A DNA stretch of 64,000 nt from Fasciola hepatica (lineage: Eukaryota > Platyhelminthes > Trematoda > Plagiorchiida > Fasciolidae). The notes under the pieces are model-generated. The model was not told the origin of the DNA and searched no databases. It was given only the letters and a program-made list of their open reading frames with translations. The stretch spans positions 5,840,501 to 5,904,500 of the forward strand of contig CANUEZ040000193.1 of the NCBI GenBank assembly GCA_948099385.1, written 5' to 3'. Positions 51,401-62,078 of the stretch are shown here, piece by piece; the stretch's first letter is position 1; each line of letters opens with the position of its first letter. The position numbers and the translations under genes are program-made.

Positions 51401-54310
51401 CGTTTGACCGGGGAATAACGTGAACATAATTACCGGTTCGGCAGTATAGTGGATTCGCTGGATGTTTGCTGATTTGATTGATCATAACTTCTCATTTATG
51501 AGCTATTTCTGATTTCACATCCACGCACAGTGGAAGACTATTCTTTATCAGCTTGGTTTGATAATAAATTGCCAGGAATTATGCTGGATACGCAGTGACA
51601 TCAGCGTTTCATTAGGTCGATTGATTTCTCCCTCCAGTGGCTCTGTCGTCCAAATCTACTCCAGCCCGAGAAACAGTGTTTGCACTGTGCTTATCTTGTA
51701 CTTCTCTGGAACGACTATCATGAAGTGTAGATGGTGTCCTTGTAGACAGATCTTTTAATTGATCCATTTTCTCAGTGTTCGCTGCGGATACGTCATATTA
51801 CATTTGAACGGAAATATTTCTGAATGATCAACTGACCTTCACAACGTAACAGGATTTCGGAACCTAAGCAACCATTATTTTAGTTTTTAAATAACGGAGA
51901 TTCTGTCATGGAGGAGACTACTCGCTCTGTTGCGTCTGTTTTGTCATCTAGACAATACATTTTTTTGAAAATATCAACAGACCCATGAGAAGTTTCTATC
52001 AGAGAACATTCGAAATTTTGCTGATACAGTATTCACGCCGCATTCTGTGCCAGTTCCTGAATTACGAAATCCTTTGTTTTGATTTTTCTCTATGAATTTA
52101 TTATTATGCTGGTTTGTGCATGTTTAGCTGAACGTATGAAGAAAATCTTGGTACATCAAAAGTGTTGACGGTTCAGATAAAACTTCATCCTTGAACAGTC
52201 CGAAATGATATTTCTGTCAAATGAAATGGATGATGTTATATGCTTATCGCATACGCCCAGAAACAAGAGCGATTTTGTACAGGCCTCTACCAACAGTGAT
52301 GCAGTCTCTTTTCAACAGACGGAAATAAATACGGCAGAACAATATGGAAACATGGGAAACATACACTTATGTATGGATGAAGAGATAACAGATTGCGAAG
52401 CAATGAACTTTCCAGAGAGCAATGCCTGTGTGTAAAGACAAATGCAAGTTCTCTAAAACCGTGATAATTCACATGGTTTACACGTGTAGGAGGGGTAGAT
52501 TCAGCAGTGGTGCTTTATTCTAGAAAACGTGATCTCACAGAGGAAAGAATGCAATCTAGACATTTGTGAGTGTTTACCACAAGACTAGACTGCTCGGACA
52601 AGATTTCTTCTTGTGAATTATTTCCATCGGCGTACTTGAAGAAACGAGCTGAGTGTGTGACAGCTGTGACTCATGGCTAAGATGTTCCCATTTAAAATTT
52701 GATGCTTCTGTTCCATTCTGTTCTATTTCAAGCTGTGTGACTGTGTGAAAAGAAATTCGGTACACGATTGCACTATCGTGTTGGTTTTATGTGCAGTTGC
52801 GAAACAAGCGATCCTGTGTTTCGATGGTGATTCCCTGTGGAACGGAATTACGTACAGATCAATCAAGACAAATGCAAATTTACATCGCCTAGTTGCAGTC
52901 GACCAGATAGAAACTGGCGTATCAATACTTCAATAAGTTCTACTCACTCCATTTTCTATGCATGAATTCCGTAGGAATTAATTTGACTAATTCTCGTAGG
53001 AAATAACCAAGAAATGATACCCGCTTCTCCAATGGTTTGCAATGTAATGAACGGCTCCTTTCCGTGCCTGCACAATGCAGATCGTGATCGATTACTTGGA
53101 TGTTCATCTCGTTCACCAGCCACAAACCTGGTACCACTGGTTGCGTTATGTTTCTGTCTGTCGTGTATAACTTTCAACTTATTGTTTCGTAGTCGTATTA
53201 GGATTAGCAGATTGAGCGACAGATGCAATATGGGAGCATAGTCACTGACTACGCCACATAATAATCCACTAAATGACTTAAAAAGCTAAACATCATCTTT
53301 CGGGAGACATTCGAGCGAGGCTTATGAACGTGTCTTTATTCCGGTCTCACATCGAAATTCCAACGTAATCCTCTCTGTTGAACGAACCAAGAAGATAAAT
53401 GCCAGGGGGAAGATGTGGCAATGTGTACTGTTCAGCGTGGAACCGAAACAGGACCGATACGAGTAACACACGGAATGCAAACGATCGCAACGATGAATCA
53501 GAAAGCGAACCGCGACCGAGTACAGTTGGATTTGATAAAGAGGTCGACAGAAACCTCGGAAAAATCAGTTCAGGTAAATATGGTGGCCAGATAACGGTCT
53601 TTTCTTCATTCTTATCGAGGCCACTACGAATCCCTTGAACGATCAAATGCATTTACTTTGCACATGCAAACACAGTCTAGGTTTGACCTCTGAGGTCATT
53701 TTTGCACGCAATAGGTCAACTAATAACAAACCAAACCAAGTAAATTCGGTCAAATTCTGAAACCAAATGATGTGTCCCCCGAAAAGGAAATTTAGTAATA
53801 CCAACTGAGGGTTGGATAAATAAATCAAATATGCAACCACAGAATGAAAGTAATGAGGTCAGAGAAATCGAGGCTGACGTCAAATAAATCGGACAACAAT
53901 CAGCTGACCAGTGGAATAGGCGTCCATGGGAAAGTTTATGAAATGAAGAGTTGCGCAGACTCGACTCAGGTAATGACGTAATCTGTCCACCGATCCAAAC
54001 GAGCGAGCAGCAATTTCATTCCAGATAGGCATGGAAACCTCAATGCTCGACAGCCGATCCAACCATAACTCGGTCAAATATCACGGCATTCTAATTTGTG
54101 GCAAGATTACAGACACTATTCATCCACAAATTCGTCTCTATTGTTTGATCAGCTGACTACGTGTCTAAAGAAAATGTGCAACAGTCCTTCGTTTCATTGA
54201 TCAATGGGTTGTCCACGTGTGTATTGTCCGATGAAAGTTGACAGTTTAATCAAATAAAATAACGTGCGGTAATCAGTTCTGTTTTCCAATAATAAATGTT
54301 CTAATTGACT
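48450..54310 (+). repeat. Interspersed repeat family R, copy D (full-length type)
   Basis: About 5.86 kb. It begins near GACAGGATAACC, passes through a PLE endonuclease remnant (48975-49300) and continues as non-coding sequence to about 54310. There the homology with copy B (29125) ends and a Gypsy gag begins 27 bases later. The 49087-51940 part is the right arm of the inverted repeat with copy C. No terminal repeats or target duplications were found, so its mobility mechanism is unknown. The outer edges agree between B and D, which suggests a defined unit. Confidence 0.85.
48975..49300 (+). pseudogene. PLE GIY-YIG endonuclease remnant in family R copy D
   Basis: Plus-strand frames give VSHVSYQFNYSYGDASTGRTD and then, after a frame change near 49115, LRPLSIAKYLIESDHKVDP. 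Copy B carries the same blocks and the same frame change, so the damage predates the split of B and D. The GRT arginine is kept, while the cysteines and YIG tyrosine are not. Confidence 0.72.
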
Positions 54311-54336
54311 GGATTTAAACCGCGAATGCACCTGAA

Positions 54337-56040
54337 ATGGAATTTCTCGATGTAGGTTCTACATCGCAACCGGTTGACGACTACATGATATGTTTCAACA
54401 ATTCGTATTTGGCCCGAAATCATTTGGAGGATGCGAAGCAAACAGTTTTTCGTTCATTCCATTTGCAGAAATGCATACACTCCCATGAAAACGTCGTCTT
54501 CTACCAAGCCGATAAGTTGTCGTGGTAATCAGCCCCACTTGATCGATAGATTCGTTCGAAATCTTACCATAGAAGTTCCGATTTGGGCAAGTGTATCTCA
54601 TGTGGTCACTTGCATCGTTGTTTCACATGTCCTCGTCGACGAGCTATGCGTTTTGCCTGTGGTAAGTTTGGTCACATTGATAGTGCTTGTAGAATTAGCC
54701 CACCATATCCACAGACGATCTCCTCAGCATCATCTGACAATTCTTTACTTCCTACCAGGATTTCCACACTTGCATTATCCCTCTTGTCAGAGAAGGTTAC
54801 ACATACTACCAGGAAATGCATACTGCAAAGGATAGTCAACACACTTTCATTGTTGACACTGGGAGTGTAGAATCCATCACTTCACCTAAAGCTATAAATT
54901 GCGTTTATCGCATCGATAAGATTAATCCTAGCAGTGTGACTATTCCAGGGATTACTGGATGCAAGCTCCCACATGTCGGTTCTCGTATGGTTTTAATTCA
55001 GCTTCGTGACTCTGATCCCATTGAATGCAAGTTTTTGTTTCTGATTCTGGTCTTCTTCTACTTGATTTTAAAGTTGTTCGTGAATTGCACATTGATGTCA
55101 CTCTCTTAAATTCTTCACACGATTCATTGGATATACAGCAGCTTTTAAAATGTTCTGAGGTTTCTGTTGGAATGCACATTCCTGGATTGAGGTTAGAGAT
55201 ATCTGGCGATCTCATTTTACTAAAGCTCAGTACAATTCTTTTTAGTTTGAGAGATCCTGTCCGTCAAGCAATTCAGTCTGCGTGAGCACGGAATTACTGG
55301 CTCTGTGGAGTTTTCTAACTGGGCCGACGTTGAGCGTACAGGTAAATATTGCAAGCAGCATTTACATTAGGTACTTTCGAAACTTTCGAATTTGCTTCCT
55401 TGACTGTTGCTTCGCGAGGCGTGGCAGCGGTTATATGCAGGTTATTGTGGAGCTTTCTTGGGTAAATACTACACTCTTGTGATTGCTGATGCCTTTTCCC
55501 TCTGATCAATAGTATATTGAACAACGTCACCTACTGCTGACTTCACACAGACTACGCTCAGGAACAGATTCAACAGAGGAGGAATTCTGTTTGTGCCAGT
55601 TACTGACAATGGCACCAATTTGTCTGCTAAACTCTTGGATAATTTACTATAAGATCTTGGTTGCGAAGTGTAACACACTGCTCTTCGTCACCCGCAGTAT
55701 AATGGTCGTGCAGATAATTTTGAATGAAATTTGTTTTGTGATTTCCCATACAGTTTTCGAACTTGGTCTTGCCATTGACAATCCATTCTGTATCACAACT
55801 GTTCACCAAGTTGTCGACGCCCATTATCCAAATGTCCAGTGGGTTCTATTTGAGGCTTTTACGGCTGACCAAGATCCAACAACCAGCTACCCACGGAAGC
55901 GATGGATATCTGCATCCTCAGTTGCGCTGTTAGATGCTCACAGAATGATTCCTCCGAATTCCAGATATGATGGAACACAGAAGTACCTTAAACGCCAATT
56001 GATTCTGAGCCTGAGAAACGGCCGTGAATAGTAGTGGATT
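54337..56040 (+). pseudogene. Ty3/Gypsy relic with gag and polymerase deletions
   Basis: The plus strand begins with an ATG at 54337 and a Gag start of flatworm Gypsy type (MEFLDVGSTSQPVDDYM). It jumps to a Cys-rich nucleocapsid region (54586-54690: CISCGHLHRCFTC, then ACGKFGHIDSAC, the second knuckle lacking its first cysteine). A protease follows (FIVDTGSVESI, about 54845). The polymerase is represented only by its first residues (GSVEFSNWA, about 55305) and then joins integrase directly: FLGKYYTLVIADAF (55455-55495), TDNGTNLSAKLL (about 55603) and RHPQYNG (about 55690). Most of Gag, nearly all of the polymerase, and RNase H are deleted. Stops and frameshifts are frequent. It is not closely related to the element at 1-2986. 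Confidence 0.82.
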
Positions 56041-56063
56041 GTTGAGGTGGAAAAAGCTGCAGC

Positions 56064-56395
56064 GATGATTTCTCCCTCCAGTGGCTCTGTCGTCCAAATC
56101 TACTCCAGCCCGAGAAACAGCGTTTGCACTGTGCTTATCTTGTACTTCTCTGGAACGACTATCATGAAGTGTAGATGGTGTCCATGTAGACAGATCTTTT
56201 AATTGATCCATTTTCTCAGTGTTCGCTGCGGATACGTCATATTACATTTGAACGGAAATATTTCTGAATGATCAACTGACCTTCACAACGTAACAGGATT
56301 TCGGAACATAAGCAATCATTTATTTCAGTTTCTAAATAACGGAGATTCGGTCATGGAGGAGACTAATCGCCCTGTCGCACTTGTACCTGAGGAGA
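56064..56395 (+). repeat. Interspersed repeat family R, copy E (fragment)
   Basis: This matches copy D at about 51622-51945 with few differences (for example GATTTCTCCCTCCAGTGG at 56069). It is cut on the right at the same place as copy C, where satellite sequence begins. Confidence 0.88.
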
Positions 56396-56539
56396 TGATC
56401 TGATATGGTGGGAAGCATTCGCTTGGATTAAACTAGGTCTGGAACGGGGTCTCCATTTGAAGTTGTCGAGCATTTCTGGCTGTCATAGAGGTCGACATCT
56501 GAAAAAGTTTAATTTGGAGATTCGAATCACCTCGGCCGG

Positions 56540-56605
56540 CAGTGTGAGGGCGCAGTGGTAATAAACACGTCTTCGAAATGGAATTGCTCGGGTTCAAACC
56601 GTGGG
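56540..56605 (+). promoter_or_regulatory. tRNA-like pol III box A/box B pair in the satellite monomer
   Basis: In one representative monomer, CAGTGGTAATAAACACG (from 56553) resembles a box A and GGGTTCAAACC (56590-56600) a box B, about 38 bases apart. The pair recurs in every monomer of both arrays, on the plus strand in array 2 and on the minus strand in array 1. Box B matches the consensus at 9 of 11 positions. The cloverleaf around it is poor, so this is a tRNA-derived promoter at best, not a tRNA gene. Confidence 0.5.
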
Positions 56606-56626
56606 TGTGGATGAGGATATGCACCA

Positions 56627-56675
56627 CTGATCAGCTCTAACAACAACGAAACTCGAATCTGGTTCTTCCGAGTTC
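56627..56675 (+). ncRNA. Hammerhead-like motif in the satellite monomer, probably inactive
   Basis: The order is CTGATCA, then 14 bases, then GAAACTCG, a 13-base loop and CGAGTT. This follows the type I hammerhead layout (CUGANGA, stem II, GAA, stem III, cleavage site). Stem III (ACTCG with CGAGT) is fully paired, and the bases flanking the core (G after CTGATCA, C before GAAA) are the expected ones. Against activity, conserved G8 is C, stem II has no further pairing, and stem I is at most four pairs and out of place. Similar copies lie in every monomer. Confidence 0.35.
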
Positions 56676-59264
56676 CCGTTGGTTGGATGACCTGAGGTTT
56701 GCGCGTGAAACGTGAAGTCGAAAAGGACAGTCAACCAATCAATATCCCATTTATCCATCCCAAACTAAGCGCAAGTAATTGCGTGATATCTATGTAAAAA
56801 TAAGACGAAGCAGGGTTGAAAACGTGGATCGGTTGCCGTGTTCCTAAGGAGAATACCTGATATGGTGGGAAGCATTCGCTTGGATTAAACTAGGTCTGGA
56901 ACCGTGTCTCCATTTGAAGTTGTCGAGCATTTCTGGCTGTCATAGAGATCGACATCTGAACAAGCTGAACTTGGTGATTCGGATCAACACGGCCGGCAGT
57001 GTGAAGGCATAGTGGTAACAAACACGTCTTCGAGATGGAAGTGCTCGGGTTCAAACCGTGGGTGTGGATGAGGATTTGCACAACTGATCAGCTCTAACAA
57101 CAACGAAACTCGAATCTGGTTCTTCCGAGTTCCGGATGTTTGGACGACCTGAGGTTTGCGCGTGAAACGTGAAGTCCAAAAGGACAGTCAACCAGTCGAT
57201 ATCCAATTAAACAATCACAAACTAAGCGCAAGTAATTGCGTGATATAAATGTCAAAATAATGCGATGCACGGTTGAAAACGTGGATCGGTTGCCGTGTTC
57301 CTGTGGAGAATACCTGATATGTTGGGAAGCATTCGCTTGGATTAAACTAGGTCTGGAACTGTGTCTCCATTTGAAGTTGTCGAGCATTGCTGGCTGTCAT
57401 AGAGGTCGACATCTGTAAAGCTGAACTCCATGATTCGGATAAACTCGGCCGGCAGTGTGAAGGCATAGTGGTAACAAACACGTCTTCGAGATGGAATTGC
57501 TCGTGTTCAAACCGTGGGTGTGGCTGAGGATTTGCACCACTGATCAGCTCTAACAACAACGAAACTCGAATCTGGTTCTTCCGAGTTCAGGTTAGTTGGA
57601 TGACCTGACGTTTGCGCGTGAAACGTGAAGTCCAAATGGACAGTCAACCAATCAATATCCAATTAAACAATCCCAAACTAAGCGCAAGTAATTGCGTGAT
57701 ATAAATGTTATAATAAGGCGATGCACGGTTGATGACGTGGATCGGTTGCCGTGTTCCTGTAGAGAATACCTAATATGGTGGGAAGCATTGGCTTGGATTA
57801 AACTAGGTCTGGAACTGTGTCTCCATTTGAAGTTGTCGAGCATTGCTGGCTGTCATAGAGGTCGACATCTGTAAAGCTGAACTCCATGATTCGGATCAAC
57901 ACGGCCGGCAGTGTGAAGGCATAGTGGTAACAAACACGTCTTCGAGATGGAAGTGCTCGGGTTCAAACCGTGGGTGTGGCTGAGGATTTGCACCACTGAT
58001 CAGCTCTAACCTTAACGAAACTCGAATCTAGTTCTTCCGAGTTCACGTTGGTTGGATGACCTGAAGTTTGCGCGTGAAACGTGAAGTCCAAATGGACAGT
58101 CAACCAATCAATATCCAATTAGACAATCCCAAACTCAGCGCAAGTAATTGCGTGATATAAATGTCAAAATAATGCGATGCACGGTTGAAAACGTGGATCG
58201 GTTGCCGTGTTCCTGTGGAGAATACCTAATATGTTGGGAAGCATTGGCTTGGATTAAACTAGGTCTGGAACCGTGTCTCCATTTGAAGTTGTCGAGCATT
58301 TCTGGCTGTCATAGGAACGAATTCTGGACAAGCTTAAATTCGTGATTCGGATCAACTCGGCTGGCAGTGTGAAGGCGCACTGTTAATAAACACGTCTTCG
58401 AGATGGAAGTCCTCGTGTTATGATCGTGGGTGTGGATGAGGATATGCACCACTGATTAGCTCTATCAACAACTAAACTCGAATCTGATTCTTCCGAGTTC
58501 ACGTTGGTTGGATGACCTGAGGTTTGCGCGCGAAACGTGAAGTCGAAAAGGACAGTCAACCAGTCGATATCCAATTAAACAATCACAAACTAAGCGCAAC
58601 GAATTTCGTGATATAAATAACCAAATATGGCGAAGCAGGGTTGAAAACGTGGATCGGTTGCCGTGTTCCTGTGGAGAATACCTGGTATGATGGGAAGCAT
58701 TCGCTGGGTTTAGACTAGGTCTGGAACCGTGTCTCCATTTGAAGTTGTCGAGCATATCCGGCTGTCATATAGGTCGACATCTGAACAAGCTTAACTTGGT
58801 GATTCGGAAAATTTCTGAATGAATTTTCGGCTTACTGTATGCCACATCCACAATATAAGCTTAGATTAAACGTAATGAACTGGAAGAATTTCATTGGTTT
58901 TAAATTATCCTAAAAATGTTTGAGATCTGAATTTCTCAACAGTGCTGTTATACATGAGTTGAAAAGCTGGTTTTGGTTATAAGTTATGATTCCCTACCCA
59001 CGCAATATTGATGACGAATATTGTGTATTTTTTCTTCATACACATAAGCTACTTCCACCTTGATCTCGTTGGTAAAAGTGCAAATAAGAGTACTTGGTGG
59101 AGGATGCGAGCGCAAAGTGCTGCAATTACCACAGACACGGCGACAAATATATTGATGGGAAAGTGTCATACGCTGGCTAATTCTCACAAACCTCTGTTGA
59201 TGTTTGTTTTGTGTTTTCCGTTACTGGGGTTAAGATGAAAAAAAACAATAAAACTGGTTTCGTA

Positions 59265-59640
59265 TATAATATGATTCATCATGCAGCTTGAACGCTCAAC
59301 TCAGCATTGAAATCCATGGAAGCACTGTGCAGCTGTTTCATCCTTGTTGGGAATGATGAGCAGTGCACATCCACCGAGCCCCCACTGGAACTCGAACAAG
59401 GGTTGGGGTGAACGATTGTGAATCGAACACCTTAACCACAAGGCTATCCGAGCTGGCTCTCAACGGATTGTGGAACATCTACACTACATGATATAGCACC
59501 CTTCCGTCACTGGCTTTGAACGGTAACAACCCGCTTCGCACACAGCGATCGACTCCTATGATGAATGACTTCTCTGTAGGGTCCTAAGTATAACGAAGGT
59601 ATTCCGTTATGAACAACCTACAGAGCTTGGCTACTGTTTG
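59265..59640 (-). repeat. tRNA-derived SINE (S3), left arm of a SINE palindrome
   Basis: On the minus strand it has a tRNA-like head (GATAGCCTTGTGGTTAAGGTG as box A region; GTTCGAGTTCC as box B near 59390). A body with TCACTGGCTTTGAACGG (plus sense, 59509) and an end near GAGCTTGG (59620) complete it. It pairs with S5 at about 90% or better over some 350 bases. Confidence 0.78.
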
Positions 59641-59679
59641 CAATTGAGTTGTAGGAGATTAAATTTTGTATATAATATG

Positions 59680-59875
59680 ATTATTCATGCGGCTTGAACG
59701 CTCAACTCACCATTGAAAAGCATGGAAGCACTGTACAGCTGTTTCATCCTTGTTGGGAATCATCAGCAGTGCACATCCACCGAGCCCCCACGGGGACTCG
59801 AACCCAGGGTGAACGATCGTGAATCAAACACCTTAACCACAAGGCTATCCGGGCTGGCTCTCAACGGTTTGTGTA
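59680..59875 (-). repeat. tRNA-derived SINE (S4), partial, best box B
   Basis: A partial copy in the same orientation as S3, lying in the loop of the palindrome. Its box B (GGTTCGAGTCC, minus strand, 59803-59793) matches the pol III consensus exactly. It stops near 59875 where the right arm begins. Confidence 0.75.
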
Positions 59876-60240
59876 GGTTGTTCATAACGAAATGCCTTCG
59901 TTGAACTTAGGCCTCTACAGAGAAGTCATCCATCATAGGAGTCGATCGCTGTGTGCGAAGCGGGTTGTTACCGTTCAAAGCCAGTGACGGAAGGGTGCTA
60001 TATCATGTAGTGTAGATGTTCCACAATCCGTTGAGAGCCAGCTCGGATAGCCTTGTGGTTAAGGTGTTCGATTCACAATCGTTCACCCCAACCCTTGTTC
60101 GAGTTCCAGTGGGGGCTCGGTGGATGTGCACTGCTCATCATTCCCAACAAGGATGAAACAGCTGTACAGTGCTTCCATGGATTTCAATGCTGAGTTGAGC
60201 GTTCAAGCTGCATGATGAATCAAATTATATACAAAATCTA
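59875..60240 (+). repeat. tRNA-derived SINE (S5), right arm of the palindrome
   Basis: The reverse complement of S3. The tRNA-like head is GCTCGGATAGCCTTGTGGTT (60039) with box A TGGTTAAGGTG, then box B GTTCGAGTTCC near 60100. It ends near GCATGATGAATCA (60211) followed by an AT-rich flank. Confidence 0.78.
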
Positions 60241-61049
60241 ATCGCCTACAACTCAATTGAAAACTGGTTTCATTCATAATGGAAATTTTAAAACCTGGGA
60301 AAACTTGTGCTTCTAACAATGTCGATGATGGCAATTTGTCTTTCCTTTCTTCGTCACACAAAAGCAGCAACAAACATTTTCAGGTCAATGAACGCTCAGT
60401 CCACAGTTTCCCCATAGCCATAACGTCTTGGAATATAAATCGAACGGAAAAAATGTGAACAAGGCAAAGAGAAATATCAGAGCGATGCAACTGGTGAAAG
60501 GCTTATGGAGAAAATGAATTGAATGATCGTGAATATGGACCTCGAGATTTGAACACACAATTCTGAGTAACTATTTCAAGTCTATTTTTTACCAAAGCTG
60601 AATTCATGGTAGCAAATTGTTCAAATACGGATAAGGCTCGGATCATTCGAATGTATGCCGAATTGGAAAGAATCAATTTCACACAGTGTGTATATTGGGG
60701 AAATTTGAGTCTCATCCTCAAACGTCTGCTTTTAAAACAGTCACTGGCTATTTGCATGTGTAAGCTTGAGGAAAATGATAAAAGAAATTTAAATATCAGC
60801 CGTGGAAAAATGATGAACAAAAAACAAGCGGAACAATGCTCTCTCACTTTATACATCTTACTTGGAATATATCTCTCACCTTAATTGCTTTATTTTACAT
60901 AGGGAAATGCAAGATGATAAATCATGTAAGTTAGCTGATAAGCAAAAACGATTATTGTTACCTCGAATAACTTGACCAGTAAGAGATTCGGTTGGATTAA
61001 TAAATAACGCATCAACAGTTCACAAAGCTTTGCTCACCAATGAACATTG

Positions 61050-61350
61050 CAGAGGCATTGTTCGGCTGCTTCATCCTTGTTCGAAATTATCACCACTGCA
61101 CATCAGTCGAGTCGTTATTGTGACTCTATCCCGTGAATAGACGATCATAAGTTGAACACCTAACGACCAAGCTATCCGGCTCTCAACGTCACAAATACAT
61201 GACATAGCGTCGTTCCATCACTGGTATTTCATTGTTACCAGCACGTTGACCGCACAACAATCGACTCCTCGGATGAACGAATTCGTAGGGAGAGTTCGTG
61301 GAAACAAATCCGTTACGTTGCAAACAACGTGAAGAGAGAGCTTGGATAAG
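61050..61350 (-). repeat. Decayed SINE (S6), partner of S1
   Basis: It carries the same decay pattern as S1 at 17340-17650 (shared CTATCCGGCTCTCAACG and CCATCACTGG blocks). So the SINE was present before the long duplication arose. Confidence 0.6.
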
Positions 61351-61751
61351 TAATCAAAGTGAACAGCTGGAGATTCCATTTGACTTTCAAATGATTCATC
61401 AAATGGAAACAAATTACCGTAATCGTCCGTCATAAGACCTCATTTTGTGCGGTTGAATCTTCAGCTACTAACTCCATGTTATTCTACTAATTTTGTTCGT
61501 CATGAGTTTATTATACAGATTTACGTTGTCCAATTCGAGGAATGGAACCTCATTTTGCACTTCTTTATTTCATTTCTTCATTATTCAAATACCCTTTCCG
61601 TATTCCGGATTGGTAGGGATGATGTATTCATACCGTTGATATTTTATAAAAATGTATAATTTCCCTATTTTTCATGTGGCTATATTCTCGCACTAGATCA
61701 TCATACCAAGGTATCAAGCCCTTCTCTCTCACATCCATTGCAACCCCATCA

Positions 61752-62078
61752 TTCTGTAGCATCTGACGCCACATAACTCCGGACTGATGGTAATTCCTTG
61801 ATTTCGTTGTATTTTGTCTTAGCCGAAATTGTGCCTTCTCATCTGATAAAAACATTTCTGATTCGAATATACTGGAGTTTGCTCTGCAGTAAACGGCAAA
61901 ATTCATTCCAAATCTTCTCAACTGCATCAATTCCTACTCGCATAACTGGGTGATGAAAATGTTCAAGCAAAAGTGCCTTTGAAAGTGGATGAAGCTGAGA
62001 GTGAATTCCATGTGTGTATGTTCGGAGGTATTTTGCAAAAGACTAGTCTTCTTCGTCACTAGCAATGCTTGGAAAACC
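61752..62078 (-). pseudogene. Unidentified coding-like relic, copy 2
   Basis: A minus-strand frame with a protein-like composition runs about 109 codons with two stops (a TAG near 62045 and a TGA at 61839-61841). Segments read SFAKYLRTYTHGIHSQLHP, then LLLEHFHHPVMRVGIDAVEKI, then NEFCRLLQSK. An overlapping frame is also open from 61930 to 61628 (100 codons, MWRQMLQNDGVAMDVREKG). A weaker matching relic lies at 18060-18380. It begins just after an AG that could be a splice acceptor. It could be an exon of a duplicated host gene or an unknown transposon protein. I do not recognise the family. Confidence 0.35.

Larger units (their letters stand above)
56400..58805 (-). repeat. Satellite array 2, 457-bp monomer, about 5.3 units, inverted relative to array 1
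   Basis: The anchor CTGATCAGCTC recurs at 56627, 57084, 57540, 57996 and, as CTGATTAGCTC, at 58452 (spacings 457, 456, 456, 456). It is the reverse complement of array 1. The left junction with family R (56395-56410) corresponds to the junction at 38400-38412. The right edge near 58805 joins the start of the second long duplication copy. Monomers here are more diverged from each other than those in array 1. Confidence 0.95.

Noticed and set aside
59580..59612. ATAACGAAGGTATTCCGTTAT, resembling a recombinase site such as loxP
   Set aside because: Only a short imperfect palindrome inside a SINE body. The S5 copy has substitutions that spoil it and no recombinase gene is present.
60030..60115. 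Possible functional tRNA gene
   Set aside because: Box A and B are good but the cloverleaf is not, and the unit is followed by a shared body in several copies, so it is the head of a SINE.
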